From positions 1-64,000 of the forward strand of contig NZ_AYKS02000015.1 in NCBI RefSeq assembly GCF_000496755.2: a stretch of 64,000 nucleotides of DNA. The letters are read 5' to 3'. The stretch is from Serratia sp. DD3. Lineage in GTDB: Bacteria; Pseudomonadota; Gammaproteobacteria; Enterobacterales; Enterobacteriaceae. The notes under the pieces were generated by a model. It searched no databases, was not told where the DNA came from, and saw only the letters and a program-made list of their open reading frames with translations. The position numbers and the translations under genes are program-made. Positions 48,349 to 59,312 of this stretch are shown piece by piece; position 1 is the first letter of the stretch; each line of letters opens with the position of its first letter.

Positions 48349-48424
48349 GTTGCAGAACACGAATATTGCAGAACATGAATGTTGCAGATGTTGTTGCAGA
48401 ACACCGATGTTGCAGAATGCCAAT
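48349..48424. repeat. 16-bp tandem repeats in the aroP leader
   Basis: Five units of about 16 bp of form GTTGCAGAACA(C/T)GAAT (one shortened to 12 bp) run from 48349 to 48424, between the TyrR boxes and the aroP ribosome site. They would be transcribed in the 5' leader. Confidence 0.8.
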
Positions 48425-48426
48425 GC

Positions 48427-48467
48427 TGTAAATTTTAAATTACAATTTGTGTATTTTTTTATTTACA
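48427..48467. promoter_or_regulatory. Two TyrR boxes of aroP
   Basis: TGTAAA-N6-ATTACA (48427-48444) and TGTATT-N6-TTTACA (48450-48467) each match the TGTAAA-N6-TTTACA consensus with one or two changes and are 5 bp apart. Paired adjacent boxes are the arrangement by which TyrR represses aroP in E. coli. Confidence 0.82.
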
Positions 48468-48725
48468 TTTTTTGATATCGGAAATCTATCCCTCTACTAC
48501 CATGCGGCACAGAATAGTGGTAAGCACGAAAGTTTGCACCTGTTTTATACTCAAGTTTATTCATATTGAGAGGGAATAGGGGCGTGTTCAGTGTTCTATG
48601 CTTCTTTCTTTCAACGCTAGGCAGTCAGTATGCCAACTCTCCCTGCTGCCATTATGCTGTCATAACAGCTTGATATTCATGCTAACCATAAGTTTCATAA
48701 AAGTTAAACTCGTCACTGGCCGTGT

Positions 48726-48742
48726 AAATGGTATTACCAATG
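48726..48742. promoter_or_regulatory. Upstream PdhR-like operator
   Basis: AAATGGTATTACCAATG, two mismatches from the AATTGGTnnnACCAATT consensus. It lies 140 bp upstream of the perfect box. Confidence 0.7.
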
Positions 48743-48865
48743 CGGCGTTAATGGATTGCGCATTTTTGTGGTCTGACAAGTTAAAAATGGCGGCTTAAAT
48801 GATTTCGATCAAATTCCATATGGACAATAGGTGAATGATTTGTTACTTTGTCGGCACGTTTTTGG

Positions 48866-48882
48866 AATTGGTATTACCAATT
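48866..48882. promoter_or_regulatory. PdhR operator of the pdh operon
   Basis: AATTGGTATTACCAATT, a perfect 17-bp match to the PdhR consensus, ending 33 bp before the pdhR start codon. PdhR binds it in the absence of pyruvate and represses the operon. Confidence 0.92.
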
Positions 48883-48915
48883 GACTCCGCGCCCTTCGCT
48901 GAGAAGAAAGCATCC

Positions 48916-49680
48916 ATGACATACAGCAAAATCCGCCAACCTAAATTGTCAGATGTTATCGAGCAACGGCTCGAGTATCTGATCCTTGAGGGGACACTGC
49001 GTCCGGGCGAAAAGCTACCCCCGGAGCGGGAGCTGGCAAAGCAATTTGATGTTTCTCGTCCTTCGTTGAGAGAAGCTATTCAGCGCCTTGAAGCCAAGGG
49101 GCTGCTGCTGCGTCGTCAGGGTGGTGGCACCTTTGTACAAACCAATTTGTGGCAGAGCTTCAGCGATCCGTTGGCTGAACTGCTTGCTGACCATCCCGAA
49201 TCACAATTCGATCTGCTTGAAACCCGTCATGCCCTTGAGGGCATCGCCGCCTATTATGCCGCACTACGTGGCACCGATGAGGATCTGGCGCGTATCCGCG
49301 ATTGTCATGATGTTATTGAGCAAGCTCAGAACAGCGGCGATCCCAACGCGGAAGCCGAGGCGGTGATGCAGTATCAGGTTGCGGTAACCGAAGCGGCTCA
49401 TAACGTGGTGTTACTCCATCTGCTGCGTTGTATGGGGCCAATGTTGCAACAAAACGTCCATCAGAACTTTGAATTGCTTTACTCGCGCCATGAGATGTTG
49501 GCAACAGTGAGTAGTCATCGCGCCAGAATTTTTGAGGCGATAATGGCTCGCGAACCTGAAAAGGCCCGTGAAGCCTCGCATCGTCATTTGGCGTTTATTG
49601 AGGAAATTTTGCTGGATCTCGACAGAGAACGCACCCGACGCGAGCGATCGCTGCGGCGTCTCCAGCAACGCAAGGATTAA
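48916..49680 (+). CDS. pdhR: Pyruvate-sensing repressor PdhR
   Basis: 254 residues from [20 protein letters not shown]. GntR-type winged HTH ([20 protein letters not shown]) and FadR-type C-terminal domain. Length equals E. coli PdhR. It represses its own operon through the operator just upstream and releases on binding pyruvate. The in-frame upstream extension to 48835 covers the operator and is not coding. Confidence 0.96.
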   Translation: MTYSKIRQPKLSDVIEQRLEYLILEGTLRPGEKLPPERELAKQFDVSRPSLREAIQRLEAKGLLLRRQGGGTFVQTNLWQSFSDPLAELLADHPESQFDLLETRHALEGIAAYYAALRGTDEDLARIRDCHDVIEQAQNSGDPNAEAEAVMQYQVAVTEAAHNVVLLHLLRCMGPMLQQNVHQNFELLYSRHEMLATVSSHRARIFEAIMAREPEKAREASHRHLAFIEEILLDLDRERTRRERSLRRLQQRKD

Positions 49681-49853
49681 TAGAGTGGTTCTCTGCAGTG
49701 GACACCAGCCTGTGGAGATAAAGCTCGAAGTGCTGAATTTAGCATTTAAAGTAGAAACCGATACCCAAGTTGATTCGAGTTGTAGCCAATAACACTGCCG
49801 CTTGAGAAACGATGGGAATAAACAAAACCATTAGACAGATAAGGAATACCACC

Positions 49854-52517
49854 ATGTCAGAACGTTTAAACAATGACGTGGATCCGATCGAAACTCGCGA
49901 CTGGTTACAGGCGATCGAATCGGTCATCCGTGAAGAAGGTGTTGAGCGAGCTCAGTTTCTGATTGATCAACTCTTGGGGGAGGCCCGCAAAGGTGGTGTT
50001 AGCATTGCTGCGGGCGCTGGCGCTAGTAAGTATATCAATACCATTGCGGTAGAAGATGAACCTGCTTACCCCGGGGACCAGGATCTGGAACGTCGTATTC
50101 GTTCCGCGATCCGTTGGAATGCGGTCATGACGGTACTGCGTGCTTCGCAGAAAGATCTGGATCTGGGCGGCCATATGGCTTCTTTCCAATCCTCAGCTAC
50201 CTTCTATGAAGTCTGCTTTAATCACTTTTTCCGTGCCCGTAATGCCAAAGATGGTGGTGATCTGGTTTACTTCCAAGGTCATATCTCCCCTGGCGTTTAT
50301 GCTCGTGCCTTCCTGGAAGGCCGCTTGACCGAAGATCAAATGAACAATTTCCGTCAGGAAGTTCATGGTAAAGGGCTCTCTTCTTACCCGCACCCTAAAC
50401 TGATGCCGGAATTCTGGCAGTTCCCAACAGTCTCTATGGGGTTAGGCCCGATCAGCGCTATCTATCAGGCTAAGTTCCTCAAGTATCTGGAACATCGTGG
50501 TCTGAAGGACACCTCAGGACAAACCGTTTACGCTTTCCTGGGTGATGGCGAAATGGATGAGCCAGAATCCAAAGGGGCGATCACTATCGCTACCCGTGAA
50601 AAGCTGGATAACCTGGTGTTTGTCATCAACTGTAACTTGCAGCGCCTCGATGGCCCAGTTACCGGTAATGGCAAGATTATTAATGAGCTGGAAGGTATCT
50701 TCGCGGGTGCTGGCTGGCAAGTATTGAAGGTCATCTGGGGTGATCGCTGGGATGAGTTGCTGCGCAAAGACACCAGCGGCAAACTGGTCCAATTGATGGG
50801 TGAAACCCTGGACGGCGACTATCAGACCTTCAAATCCAAAGACGGCGCTTATGTGCGTGAGCACTTCTTTGGTCGTTACCCGGAAACTGCTGCCTTGGTG
50901 AAAGACATGAGCGACGATGAGCTCTGGGCACTGAACCGCGGTGGTCACGATCCGAAGAAAGTCTATGCGGCACTGAAAAAAGCGCAAGAGACCAAAGGTA
51001 AAGCGACAGTTATCCTGGCCCATACCATTAAAGGTTACGGCATGGGTGAAACCGCAGAAGGCAAAAATATTGCCCACCAGGTGAAGAAAATGAACATGGA
51101 AGGCGTTCGCCATTTCCGTGATCGTTTCAATGTGCCAGTTGCCGATGCTGACATCGAAAAACTGCCGTACGTCACTTTCGACAAAGATTCTGCAGAATCC
51201 CAATATCTACACCAACGTCGTCAGGCACTGGAAGGCTATGTTCCTACTCGCCTGCCAGCGTTTACCGAGAAACTGGAAATGCCAGCACTGGAAGAGTTTG
51301 CCCCATTGTTGGAAGAGCAGAATAAAGAAATTTCTACCACCATCGCCTTTGTTCGTGCTTTGAACGTGATGTTGAAGAACAAGTCGATCAAAGATCGTCT
51401 GGTGCCAATTATCGCTGATGAAGCGCGTACCTTTGGTATGGAAGGCTTGTTCCGTCAAATTGGTATCTACAGCCCGAACGGTCAGCAGTACACGCCGCAA
51501 GATCGTGAGCAGGTGGCGTACTACAAAGAAGACGAGAAAGGGCAGATTCTGCAGGAAGGGATCAACGAACTGGGGGCTGCTTCTTCATGGTTGGCTGCTG
51601 CCACCTCCTACAGTACCAACGATCTGCCGATGATCCCGTTCTATATCTACTATTCGATGTTCGGTTTCCAACGTATCGGTGATCTGTGTTGGGCTGCTGG
51701 CGACCAACAAGCTCGTGGTTTCCTGATTGGCGGAACCTCAGGCCGTACTACGCTCAATGGCGAAGGTCTGCAGCACGAAGATGGTCACAGCCATATTCAA
51801 TCGCTGACGATCCCTAACTGTATCTCCTATGACCCGGCTTATGCGTACGAAGTAGCCGTAATCATGCATGATGGTCTGGTGCGGATGTATGGTGACGCGC
51901 AAGAAAACGTCTACTACTACCTGACCACACTGAACGAAAACTACCATATGCCAGCCATGCCTAAGGGCGCTGAAGAAGGCATTCGTAAAGGGATCTATAA
52001 ACTGGAAACCTTGGAAGGTAGCAAAGGCAAAGTACAATTGCTGGGTTCAGGTGCCATCTTGCGTCATGTTCGTGAGGCAGCTCAGATCCTGGCGAAAGAC
52101 TATGGTATCGGTTCAGATGTATTCAGTGTGACTTCGTTCACCGAACTGGCGCGTGAAGGTCAGGATTGTGAGCGTTGGAATATGCTGCATCCAACCGACG
52201 CGCCACATGTGCCTTACGTTGCTCAGGTGATGAGTGATGCACCAGCAGTCGCGGCGACCGACTACATGAAGCTGTTTGCAGAGCAGATCCGTAACTTCAT
52301 CCCGGCAACGGATTACTGTGTACTGGGTACTGATGGTTACGGTCGTTCTGATAGCCGTGAGAACCTGCGTCACCACTTCGAAGTCGACGCTGGTTATGTC
52401 GTGGTCGCGGCCCTGGGCGAATTGGCTAAACGTGGTGAAATCGATAAGAAAGTGGTTGCGGAAGCTATCGCCAAATTCAATATCGATGCAGATAAAGTCA
52501 ACCCACGTTTGGCATAA
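49854..52517 (+). CDS. aceE: Pyruvate dehydrogenase E1
   Basis: 887 residues, same as E. coli, from MSERLNNDVDPIETRDWLQA. Homodimeric E1 with the thiamine diphosphate motif GDGEMDEPESKGAITIATRE ending in the usual NN-like position. It decarboxylates pyruvate and acetylates the E2 lipoyl groups. Lies 173 bp after pdhR and 13 bp before aceF. Confidence 0.97.
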   Translation: MSERLNNDVDPIETRDWLQAIESVIREEGVERAQFLIDQLLGEARKGGVSIAAGAGASKYINTIAVEDEPAYPGDQDLERRIRSAIRWNAVMTVLRASQKDLDLGGHMASFQSSATFYEVCFNHFFRARNAKDGGDLVYFQGHISPGVYARAFLEGRLTEDQMNNFRQEVHGKGLSSYPHPKLMPEFWQFPTVSMGLGPISAIYQAKFLKYLEHRGLKDTSGQTVYAFLGDGEMDEPESKGAITIATREKLDNLVFVINCNLQRLDGPVTGNGKIINELEGIFAGAGWQVLKVIWGDRWDELLRKDTSGKLVQLMGETLDGDYQTFKSKDGAYVREHFFGRYPETAALVKDMSDDELWALNRGGHDPKKVYAALKKAQETKGKATVILAHTIKGYGMGETAEGKNIAHQVKKMNMEGVRHFRDRFNVPVADADIEKLPYVTFDKDSAESQYLHQRRQALEGYVPTRLPAFTEKLEMPALEEFAPLLEEQNKEISTTIAFVRALNVMLKNKSIKDRLVPIIADEARTFGMEGLFRQIGIYSPNGQQYTPQDREQVAYYKEDEKGQILQEGINELGAASSWLAAATSYSTNDLPMIPFYIYYSMFGFQRIGDLCWAAGDQQARGFLIGGTSGRTTLNGEGLQHEDGHSHIQSLTIPNCISYDPAYAYEVAVIMHDGLVRMYGDAQENVYYYLTTLNENYHMPAMPKGAEEGIRKGIYKLETLEGSKGKVQLLGSGAILRHVREAAQILAKDYGIGSDVFSVTSFTELAREGQDCERWNMLHPTDAPHVPYVAQVMSDAPAVAATDYMKLFAEQIRNFIPATDYCVLGTDGYGRSDSRENLRHHFEVDAGYVVVAALGELAKRGEIDKKVVAEAIAKFNIDADKVNPRLA

Positions 52518-52530
52518 GAGGTAAAGAACA

Positions 52531-54126
52531 ATGTCTATCGAAATTAAAGTGCCGGACATCGGTGCAGACGAAGTTGAAATCACCGAAATTCTGGTGAAGG
52601 TTGGCGATAAAGTTGAAGTAGAACAATCGCTGATCACGGTGGAAGGTGACAAGGCTTCTATGGAAGTTCCCTCGCCACAAGCTGGTGTGGTGAAAGAGAT
52701 CAAAATTGCTGTGGGTGATAAAACCACCACGGGCAAATTGATCATGATCTTTGACGCTGCCGGGGCCGCTGGGGCTGAAACAACTGCACCAGTCGCCAAC
52801 AGCGCGGAAAAACCAGCGGTGGTTGCTGCTGCGGTAAGTGCTGACCAAGACGTTGCGGTGCCCGATATTGGCTCTGATGAAGTGGAAGTCACCGAAATTC
52901 TGGTGAAGGTAGGGGATGTGGTTGCCGCCGAGCAGTCACTAATCACTGTCGAGGGCGATAAAGCCTCGATGGAAGTTCCCGCGCCATTCGCTGGTACGGT
53001 TAAAGAGATCAAAATCAATACTGGCGATAAAGTGAAGACCGGTTCCCTGATTATGGTCTTTGCCGTGGCTGATGCGGCGGCTCCGGCTCCGGCCGTAGCG
53101 GTTGCCGCACCTGCACCTGTTGCCAGCGCACCGGCTGCTGTGGCTCCGGCTGCACAACCGGCACCAGTTGCTGATACCAACCGTGGTGAGTTCACTGAGA
53201 ACGAGGCTTACGTTCATGCTACCCCAGTCATCCGCCGCTTGGCGCGTGAGTTTGGTGTTAACCTGGCGAAAGTGAAAGGTACCGGGCGTAAAGGCCGTAT
53301 TCTGCGCGAAGACGTTCAGGCTTACGTGAAAGACGCGGTTAAACGTGCGGAAGCTGCGCCGGCTGCGGCTGGTGGTGGTCTGCCTGGTATGCTGCCATGG
53401 CCGAAGGTGGACTTCAGCAAGTTTGGTGAGATCGAAGAAGTTGAAATGGGCCGTATCCAGAAAATTTCTGGTGCCAACCTGAGCCGCAACTGGGTGATGA
53501 TCCCCCATGTAACTCACTTCGACAAAACGGATATCACTGACCTGGAAGCGTTCCGTAAGCAGCAGAACAGTGAAGCAGAAAAGCGTAAACTGGATGTGAA
53601 GTTCACGCCAGTGGTGTTTATCATGAAAGCAGTTGCTGCCGCCTTGGAACAGATGCCACGTTTCAACAGTTCTCTGTCTGAAGATGGCCAAAAGTTGACA
53701 CTGAAAAAATACATCAATATTGGTGTGGCAGTGGATACGCCAAATGGTCTGGTAGTGCCGGTGTTCAAGGACGTGAATAAGAAAGGCATTGTGGAGCTTT
53801 CCCGCGAGTTGATGGCTATCTCCAAAAAAGCGCGTGACGGTAAGCTGACGGCCGGTGAAATGCAGGGCGGGTGTTTTACCATCTCCAGTTTGGGTGGTAT
53901 TGGGACGACCCACTTTGCGCCGATTGTTAATGCGCCGGAAGTGGCTATTCTGGGGGTTTCCAAGTCGTCTATGGAGCCGGTGTGGAATGGTAAAGAGTTC
54001 ATGCCACGCTTGATGATGCCGATGTCTCTCTCCTTCGACCACCGTGTGATCGACGGAGCTGATGGCGCACGCTTTATCACTATTATCAATAATATGCTGT
54101 CTGATATTCGCCGTCTGGTGATGTAA
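52531..54126 (+). CDS. aceF: Dihydrolipoyl acetyltransferase E2 with two lipoyl domains
   Basis: 531 residues. Two lipoyl domains (1-80 and about 107-185), each with the lipoylated Lys in VEGDKASME, an Ala/Pro-rich linker, the E1/E3-binding domain ([20 protein letters not shown]) and the catalytic domain with [15 protein letters not shown]. coli AceF has three lipoyl domains (630 residues); two are usual in Yersinia-like relatives. It forms the core of the complex. Confidence 0.97.
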   Translation: MSIEIKVPDIGADEVEITEILVKVGDKVEVEQSLITVEGDKASMEVPSPQAGVVKEIKIAVGDKTTTGKLIMIFDAAGAAGAETTAPVANSAEKPAVVAAAVSADQDVAVPDIGSDEVEVTEILVKVGDVVAAEQSLITVEGDKASMEVPAPFAGTVKEIKINTGDKVKTGSLIMVFAVADAAAPAPAVAVAAPAPVASAPAAVAPAAQPAPVADTNRGEFTENEAYVHATPVIRRLAREFGVNLAKVKGTGRKGRILREDVQAYVKDAVKRAEAAPAAAGGGLPGMLPWPKVDFSKFGEIEEVEMGRIQKISGANLSRNWVMIPHVTHFDKTDITDLEAFRKQQNSEAEKRKLDVKFTPVVFIMKAVAAALEQMPRFNSSLSEDGQKLTLKKYINIGVAVDTPNGLVVPVFKDVNKKGIVELSRELMAISKKARDGKLTAGEMQGGCFTISSLGGIGTTHFAPIVNAPEVAILGVSKSSMEPVWNGKEFMPRLMMPMSLSFDHRVIDGADGARFITIINNMLSDIRRLVM

Positions 54127-54132
54127 TGAATC

Positions 54133-54160
54133 AAGGGGCGGTAGAGATGCTGCCCCTTTT
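54133..54160 (+). terminator. Terminator between aceF and lpdA
   Basis: AAGGGGC (54133-54139) pairs with GCCCCTT (54152-54158) followed by T. Read-through is likely partial because lpdA is normally both co-transcribed and independently expressed. Confidence 0.7.
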
Positions 54161-54424
54161 GCAATTCAGTTGCGGTTCTGACGAGTTTTACATGACTCGA
54201 CAGAATTGTTGCGACACGGGTCACTCGAACACGCTTTGCAGCTTATTAACAATTCTGTAAACTGCTTATACACAAAATAATTCGATTTATTTGATGTCAG
54301 GCAGTAGAAGCGGGTTAGTCAAGGACGTCTTTAAAGCACAAGTAACGCTAACAATGCAGCAACTTGAAAGACGCAGGGGATAAATAAACGTCTGACCCGG
54401 CGGACAAACAATTAAGAGGTCATG
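54161..54424 (+). promoter_or_regulatory. lpdA upstream region
   Basis: 264 bp without a gene, AT-rich in its first half. By analogy with E. coli it should contain the independent lpd promoter; I could not assign -35/-10 boxes with confidence. Confidence 0.4.
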
Positions 54425-55849
54425 ATGAGTACTGAAATTAAAACTCAGGTCGTGGTAATTGGGGCGGGCCCGGCAGGTTATTCTGCTGCTTTCCGTTGCG
54501 CTGATTTAGGTCTTGAAACCGTTCTGGTTGAGCGTTACCCGACACTGGGTGGGGTTTGTTTGAACGTGGGCTGTATCCCTTCTAAAGCATTGCTGCACGT
54601 TGCCAAAGTGATCGAAGAAGCCAAAGCGCTGGCTGAGCACGGCATTGTTTTCGGCTCGCCGAAAACCGACATCGATAAAGTGCGTATCTGGAAAGAAAAA
54701 GTGATCACCCAACTGACCGGTGGCCTGGCGGGTATGGCTAAAGGCCGTAAAGTGAAAGTGGTCAATGGTCATGGCAAGTTTACTGGCTCCAACACTCTGC
54801 TGGTGGAAGGGGAGAATGGTGCAACCACCATTAACTTCGACAATGCCATTATTGCTGCAGGTTCCCGCCCAATCCAACTGCCATTTATTCCCCATGAAGA
54901 TCCACGCATCTGGGATTCAACCGATGCCTTGGAGCTGAGAAGCGTTCCTGAGCGTTTGCTGGTGATGGGGGGCGGTATTATCGGCCTGGAGATGGGTACG
55001 GTATACCATGCACTGGGTTCAAATATTGATGTGGTTGAAATGTTTGATCAGGTGATCCCTGCTGCTGACAAAGACGTTGTGAAGGTCTTTACCAAGCGGA
55101 TCAGCAAGCAGTTTAACCTGATGTTAGAGACCAAGGTTACCGCCGTAGAAGCCAGAGAAGATGGCATCTATGTGAGCATGGAAGGCAAGAAAGCACCTGC
55201 TGAACCACAGCGTTATGACGCCGTGTTGGTTGCTATTGGCCGTGTACCTAATGGTAAGCTGCTTGATGCTGGCAAAGCAGGCGTGGAAGTTGACGATCGT
55301 GGCTTTATCCATGTTGACAAGCAACTGCGTACCAATGTGCCGCATATTTTCGCCATTGGTGACATTGTGGGTCAGCCGATGCTGGCACACAAAGGTGTCC
55401 ATGAAGGCCATGTCGCTGCCGAAGTTATCGCTGGCATGAAGCACTACTTCGATCCGAAAGTGATCCCATCCATTGCTTATACCGAACCCGAAGTGGCATG
55501 GGTGGGTATGACCGAAAAAGAAGCCAAGGAAAAAGGCGTTAGCTACGAAGTGTCGACCTTCCCATGGGCAGCTTCTGGCCGTGCTATCGCTTCTGATTGT
55601 GCTGATGGTATGACCAAACTGATTTTTGACAAAGAATCCCACCGTATCATCGGGGGCGCGATTGTCGGCACTAACGGCGGTGAATTGCTGGGTGAGATTG
55701 GTTTGGCTATCGAAATGGGTTGCGATGCAGAAGATCTGGCATTGACTATCCATGCGCACCCGACTTTGCATGAATCTGTCGGCTTGGCAGCAGAAATCTA
55801 CGAAGGCAGTATCACTGACTTGCCTAACCCGAAAGCCAAGAAGAAGTAA
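54425..55849 (+). CDS. lpdA: Dihydrolipoyl dehydrogenase E3
   Basis: 474 residues from MSTEIKTQVVVIGAGPAGYS (an ATG one codon earlier is less well spaced from AGAGG). FAD motif GAGPAGYSAA, redox disulfide GGVCLNVGCIPSK, NAD motif GGGIIGLEMG and the C-terminal HAHPTLHES His-Glu pair. It reoxidises lipoamide for the pyruvate, 2-oxoglutarate and glycine-cleavage complexes. Confidence 0.97.
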   Translation: MSTEIKTQVVVIGAGPAGYSAAFRCADLGLETVLVERYPTLGGVCLNVGCIPSKALLHVAKVIEEAKALAEHGIVFGSPKTDIDKVRIWKEKVITQLTGGLAGMAKGRKVKVVNGHGKFTGSNTLLVEGENGATTINFDNAIIAAGSRPIQLPFIPHEDPRIWDSTDALELRSVPERLLVMGGGIIGLEMGTVYHALGSNIDVVEMFDQVIPAADKDVVKVFTKRISKQFNLMLETKVTAVEAREDGIYVSMEGKKAPAEPQRYDAVLVAIGRVPNGKLLDAGKAGVEVDDRGFIHVDKQLRTNVPHIFAIGDIVGQPMLAHKGVHEGHVAAEVIAGMKHYFDPKVIPSIAYTEPEVAWVGMTEKEAKEKGVSYEVSTFPWAASGRAIASDCADGMTKLIFDKESHRIIGGAIVGTNGGELLGEIGLAIEMGCDAEDLALTIHAHPTLHESVGLAAEIYEGSITDLPNPKAKKK

Positions 55850-55874
55850 TTTTTGCGCTCTTGCGGTTAATCAG

Positions 55875-55901
55875 CGGCTCCTATATAGGAGCCGTTTTTT
55901 T
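55875..55901 (+). terminator. Terminator of lpdA
   Basis: CGGCTCCTAT-ATAGGAGCCG, a perfect 20-bp palindrome (55875-55894), followed by seven T. Confidence 0.95.
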
Positions 55902-56139
55902 ATGTGCCGCTTTTTATGAGTTAAGCTGAGGCGTTGCCAGCGTCAACGGCTTGCCAGACGATTACACCATCGGCAACGATTCAGCAAAGATTTGATGTTG
56001 CTTTTATGTGAAGGAATTAACAACGGTTTTAAAGCCTGCTATGCTGGCTGAGTCAAACGAGGTGCTGTACCTTGCCACCCAATAACAGTGCCTGTCAGGA
56101 ACAATCATAATCAATAACAATGTGAGCGAGGAGAACGTC

Positions 56140-58737
56140 GTGCTAAAAGAATACCGTAAGCACGTAGCCGAGCGTGCTGCAGAGGGTATTGTCCCTAAGC
56201 CGTTAGATGCGATACAAATGGCTGCATTGGTCGAGTTATTAAAAAATCCGCCAACAGGTGAAGACGAATTTTTGTTAGACCTGCTGATTAACCGCGTACC
56301 ACCAGGCGTTGATGAAGCCGCCTATGTTAAAGCCGGTTTTTTGGCTGCTATCGCGAAAGGTGAAACCACTTCTCCTCTGATTACGCCAGAAAAAGCCATC
56401 GAGTTATTGGGTACTATGCAAGGCGGTTATAATATTCATCCGCTGATTGATGCATTGGATAACGAAAAGTTGGCACCGATTGCCGCCAAGGCACTTTCTC
56501 ATACCCTGCTGATGTTTGATAACTTCTACGATGTGGAAGAAAAAGCCAAGGCCGGTAACGCCTTTGCCAAGCAGGTCATGCAATCTTGGGCGGATGCCGA
56601 ATGGTATCTTTCACGCCCTAAGCTGGCAGAAAAAATTACCGTCACTGTATTTAAGGTCACCGGTGAAACCAATACCGATGATCTCTCACCAGCACCAGAT
56701 GCCTGGTCACGTCCCGATATCCCACTGCACGCCTTGGCGATGCTGAAGAACGAACGTGAAGGTATCACGCCAGATCAGCCTGGCAGCGTTGGCCCGATCA
56801 AACAGATTGAACAACTGAGCAAAAAAGGTTTTCCATTAGCCTATGTGGGCGATGTGGTGGGTACCGGTTCTTCTCGTAAATCTGCCACCAACTCGGTGCT
56901 GTGGTTTATGGGGGACGATATCCCTTATGTGCCGAACAAGCGTGCTGGCGGTGTGGTACTGGGTGGGAAAATTGCCCCTATCTTCTTTAATACCATGGAA
57001 GATGCAGGTGCATTACCCGTCGAAGTCGATGTTTCTAACCTGAATATGGGGGATGTTATCGATATCTTCCCATACCAGGGTGAAGTACGGAACCACCAAA
57101 CAGGCGAAGTGTTGGCCAAGTTTGAATTGAAGACCGATGTGTTGCTGGATGAAGTGCGTGCTGGTGGGCGTATTCCACTGATTATTGGCCGTGGCTTGAC
57201 CAGTAAAGCGCGTGAAGCCCTTGGGTTGCCACACAGCGACGTCTTCAATGTTGCTAAACCGGTTGCCGCTAGCAATAAAGGTTTTTCACTGGCACAGAAA
57301 ATGGTTGGTCGTGCTTGTGGTGTCGCTGGTGTTCGCCCAGGTGAATATTGTGAGCCCAAGATGGCTTCAGTGGGCTCACAGGATACCACCGGCCCAATGA
57401 CGCGCGATGAGCTGAAAGACCTGGCTTGTCTGGGTTTCTCTGCTGATCTGGTGATGCAGTCATTCTGCCATACTGCGGCTTACCCTAAGCCAGTGGATGT
57501 GGTCACTCATCACACCCTGCCTGATTTTATCATGAACCGGGGTGGCGTTGCCTTGCGTCCTGGTGACGGTATTATTCACTCGTGGTTGAACCGGATGCTG
57601 TTGCCAGACACCGTAGGAACCGGTGGTGATTCACATACCCGTTTCCCTATCGGGATCTCTTTCCCTGCGGGTTCTGGCCTGGTGGCGTTTGCTGCCGCGA
57701 CCGGCGTCATGCCGCTGGATATGCCGGAATCAGTATTGGTACGCTTCAAAGGTAAAATGCAACCCGGGATCACCTTACGTGATCTGGTTCATGCCATCCC
57801 TTACTATGCTATTCAGCAGGGCCTGCTGACGGTTGAGAAGAAGGGTAAGAAAAATATCTTCTCTGGCCGTATCCTGGAAATCGAAGGTTTGCCTGAGCTG
57901 AAAGTGGAGCAGGCATTTGAGCTGGCGGATGCTTCTGCTGAGCGTTCTGCTGCCGGTTGTACCATTAAGTTGGATAAGGCGCCGATCCAGGAGTATCTGA
58001 ATTCCAATGTCGTGCTGTTGAAGTGGATGATCGCTGAAGGTTATGGTGACCGTCGTACCTTGGAGCGCCGTATTCAAGGGATGGAAAAATGGTTGGCCGA
58101 TCCACAACTGCTGGTCGGTGATGCTGATGCAGAATATGCCGCAGTGATTGAAATCGATCTGGCGGATATCAAGCAACCTATCCTGTGTGCGCCAAATGAC
58201 CCAGATGATGCGCGCTTGTTGTCCGATGTGGCTAACAGCAAGATCGATGAAGTCTTTATCGGCTCCTGCATGACCAACATCGGTCACTTCCGTGCGGCAG
58301 GCAAGTTGTTGGAGCAGCATAAAGGCCAACTGCCAACCCGTTTGTGGGTGGCACCGCCAACCAAGATGGATGCGGCTCAACTGACTGAAGAGGGCTACTA
58401 CAGCGTCTTTGGCAAGAGTGGGGCGCGTATCGAGATCCCAGGGTGTTCACTCTGTATGGGCAACCAGGCACGGGTAGCGGATGGCGCGACCGTGGTCTCT
58501 ACCTCAACCCGTAACTTCCCGAACCGTTTGGGAGCCGGAGCCAACGTTTACCTGGCTTCCGCGGAACTGGCGGCAGTGGCTGCTCTGTTGGGGCGCTTGC
58601 CAACGTCAGATGAATATCAGGGTTATATGGCGCAGGTTGATAAGACGGCAGCGGATACTTACCGTTATCTGAACTTTGACCAGTTAAGCCAATATACTCA
58701 GAAAGCAGATGGGGTGATTTTCCAGACTGCGGTATAA
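56140..58737 (+). CDS. acnB: Aconitate hydratase B
   Basis: 865 residues, like E. coli AcnB. The GTG start at 56140 ([17 protein letters not shown]) has GAGGAG 6 nt upstream. HEAT-like N-terminal domain, swivelling domain, then the iron-sulfur domains with cluster cysteines in [12 protein letters not shown] and GCSLCMGNQ. It converts citrate and isocitrate and, when apo, binds mRNA. Confidence 0.97.
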   Translation: MLKEYRKHVAERAAEGIVPKPLDAIQMAALVELLKNPPTGEDEFLLDLLINRVPPGVDEAAYVKAGFLAAIAKGETTSPLITPEKAIELLGTMQGGYNIHPLIDALDNEKLAPIAAKALSHTLLMFDNFYDVEEKAKAGNAFAKQVMQSWADAEWYLSRPKLAEKITVTVFKVTGETNTDDLSPAPDAWSRPDIPLHALAMLKNEREGITPDQPGSVGPIKQIEQLSKKGFPLAYVGDVVGTGSSRKSATNSVLWFMGDDIPYVPNKRAGGVVLGGKIAPIFFNTMEDAGALPVEVDVSNLNMGDVIDIFPYQGEVRNHQTGEVLAKFELKTDVLLDEVRAGGRIPLIIGRGLTSKAREALGLPHSDVFNVAKPVAASNKGFSLAQKMVGRACGVAGVRPGEYCEPKMASVGSQDTTGPMTRDELKDLACLGFSADLVMQSFCHTAAYPKPVDVVTHHTLPDFIMNRGGVALRPGDGIIHSWLNRMLLPDTVGTGGDSHTRFPIGISFPAGSGLVAFAAATGVMPLDMPESVLVRFKGKMQPGITLRDLVHAIPYYAIQQGLLTVEKKGKKNIFSGRILEIEGLPELKVEQAFELADASAERSAAGCTIKLDKAPIQEYLNSNVVLLKWMIAEGYGDRRTLERRIQGMEKWLADPQLLVGDADAEYAAVIEIDLADIKQPILCAPNDPDDARLLSDVANSKIDEVFIGSCMTNIGHFRAAGKLLEQHKGQLPTRLWVAPPTKMDAAQLTEEGYYSVFGKSGARIEIPGCSLCMGNQARVADGATVVSTSTRNFPNRLGAGANVYLASAELAAVAALLGRLPTSDEYQGYMAQVDKTAADTYRYLNFDQLSQYTQKADGVIFQTAV

Positions 58738-58766
58738 GTCAGCGTATTATTATCTCTAGTATTATC

Positions 58767-58792
58767 GGGGGACCTGCGGGTTCCCCTTTTTT
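58767..58792 (+). terminator. Terminator of acnB
   Basis: GGGGGACC (58767-58774) pairs with GGTTCCCC (58779-58786) around TGCG, followed by six T. Confidence 0.92.
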
Positions 58793-58884
58793 GTCTTGGT
58801 CGCTAAATCTGTTATGCAAAGTAACTTGAGTACAGTCGCCAATTAGCGTTTAAACTTATAAAAACGACTCAGGGGGAACAGGCT

Positions 58885-59247
58885 ATGGATTACGAATTTC
58901 TACGTGATGTCACTGGCCAGGTGGTTGTCAAATTTTCTATGGGGCATGAGGCGATTGGTCACTGGATCAATGAAGAGCTGAAAGGGGATCTCAATATACT
59001 TGATCAGATTGAGGCCGCAGCGGCGGAGCTTAAAGGCAGTGAACGTCAGTGGCAGTTAGCCGGTCATGAATATACGTTGCTACTGGATAGTGAAGAAGTG
59101 ATGATCAGAGCCAATCAGCTGGAATTTGAGAGTGACGAAATGGAAGAGGGAATGAACTACTATGATGAAGAAAGCCTCTCTTTTTGTGGTGTAGAAGACT
59201 TTCTGGCCGCGCTGCAAGCGTATCGAAATTTTATGCTGAATCACTGA
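58885..59247 (+). CDS. yacL: UPF0231 protein YacL
   Basis: 120 residues from [20 protein letters not shown], closely matching E. coli YacL including [13 protein letters not shown] near the end. Acidic, soluble; function unknown. Same acnB-yacL order as in E. coli. Confidence 0.95.
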   Translation: MDYEFLRDVTGQVVVKFSMGHEAIGHWINEELKGDLNILDQIEAAAAELKGSERQWQLAGHEYTLLLDSEEVMIRANQLEFESDEMEEGMNYYDEESLSFCGVEDFLAALQAYRNFMLNH

Positions 59248-59312
59248 ATTCAGATGTGGTGATGAGAAGGCAGGGCTGCCCTCTCATCACGATAATTAGC
59301 CCATCTGCGGGG

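Noticed and set aside
52113..53195. 360-codon minus-strand frame across aceE/aceF
   Set aside because: An Ala/Thr/Ser-rich shadow of the Ala-rich E2 coding sequence.
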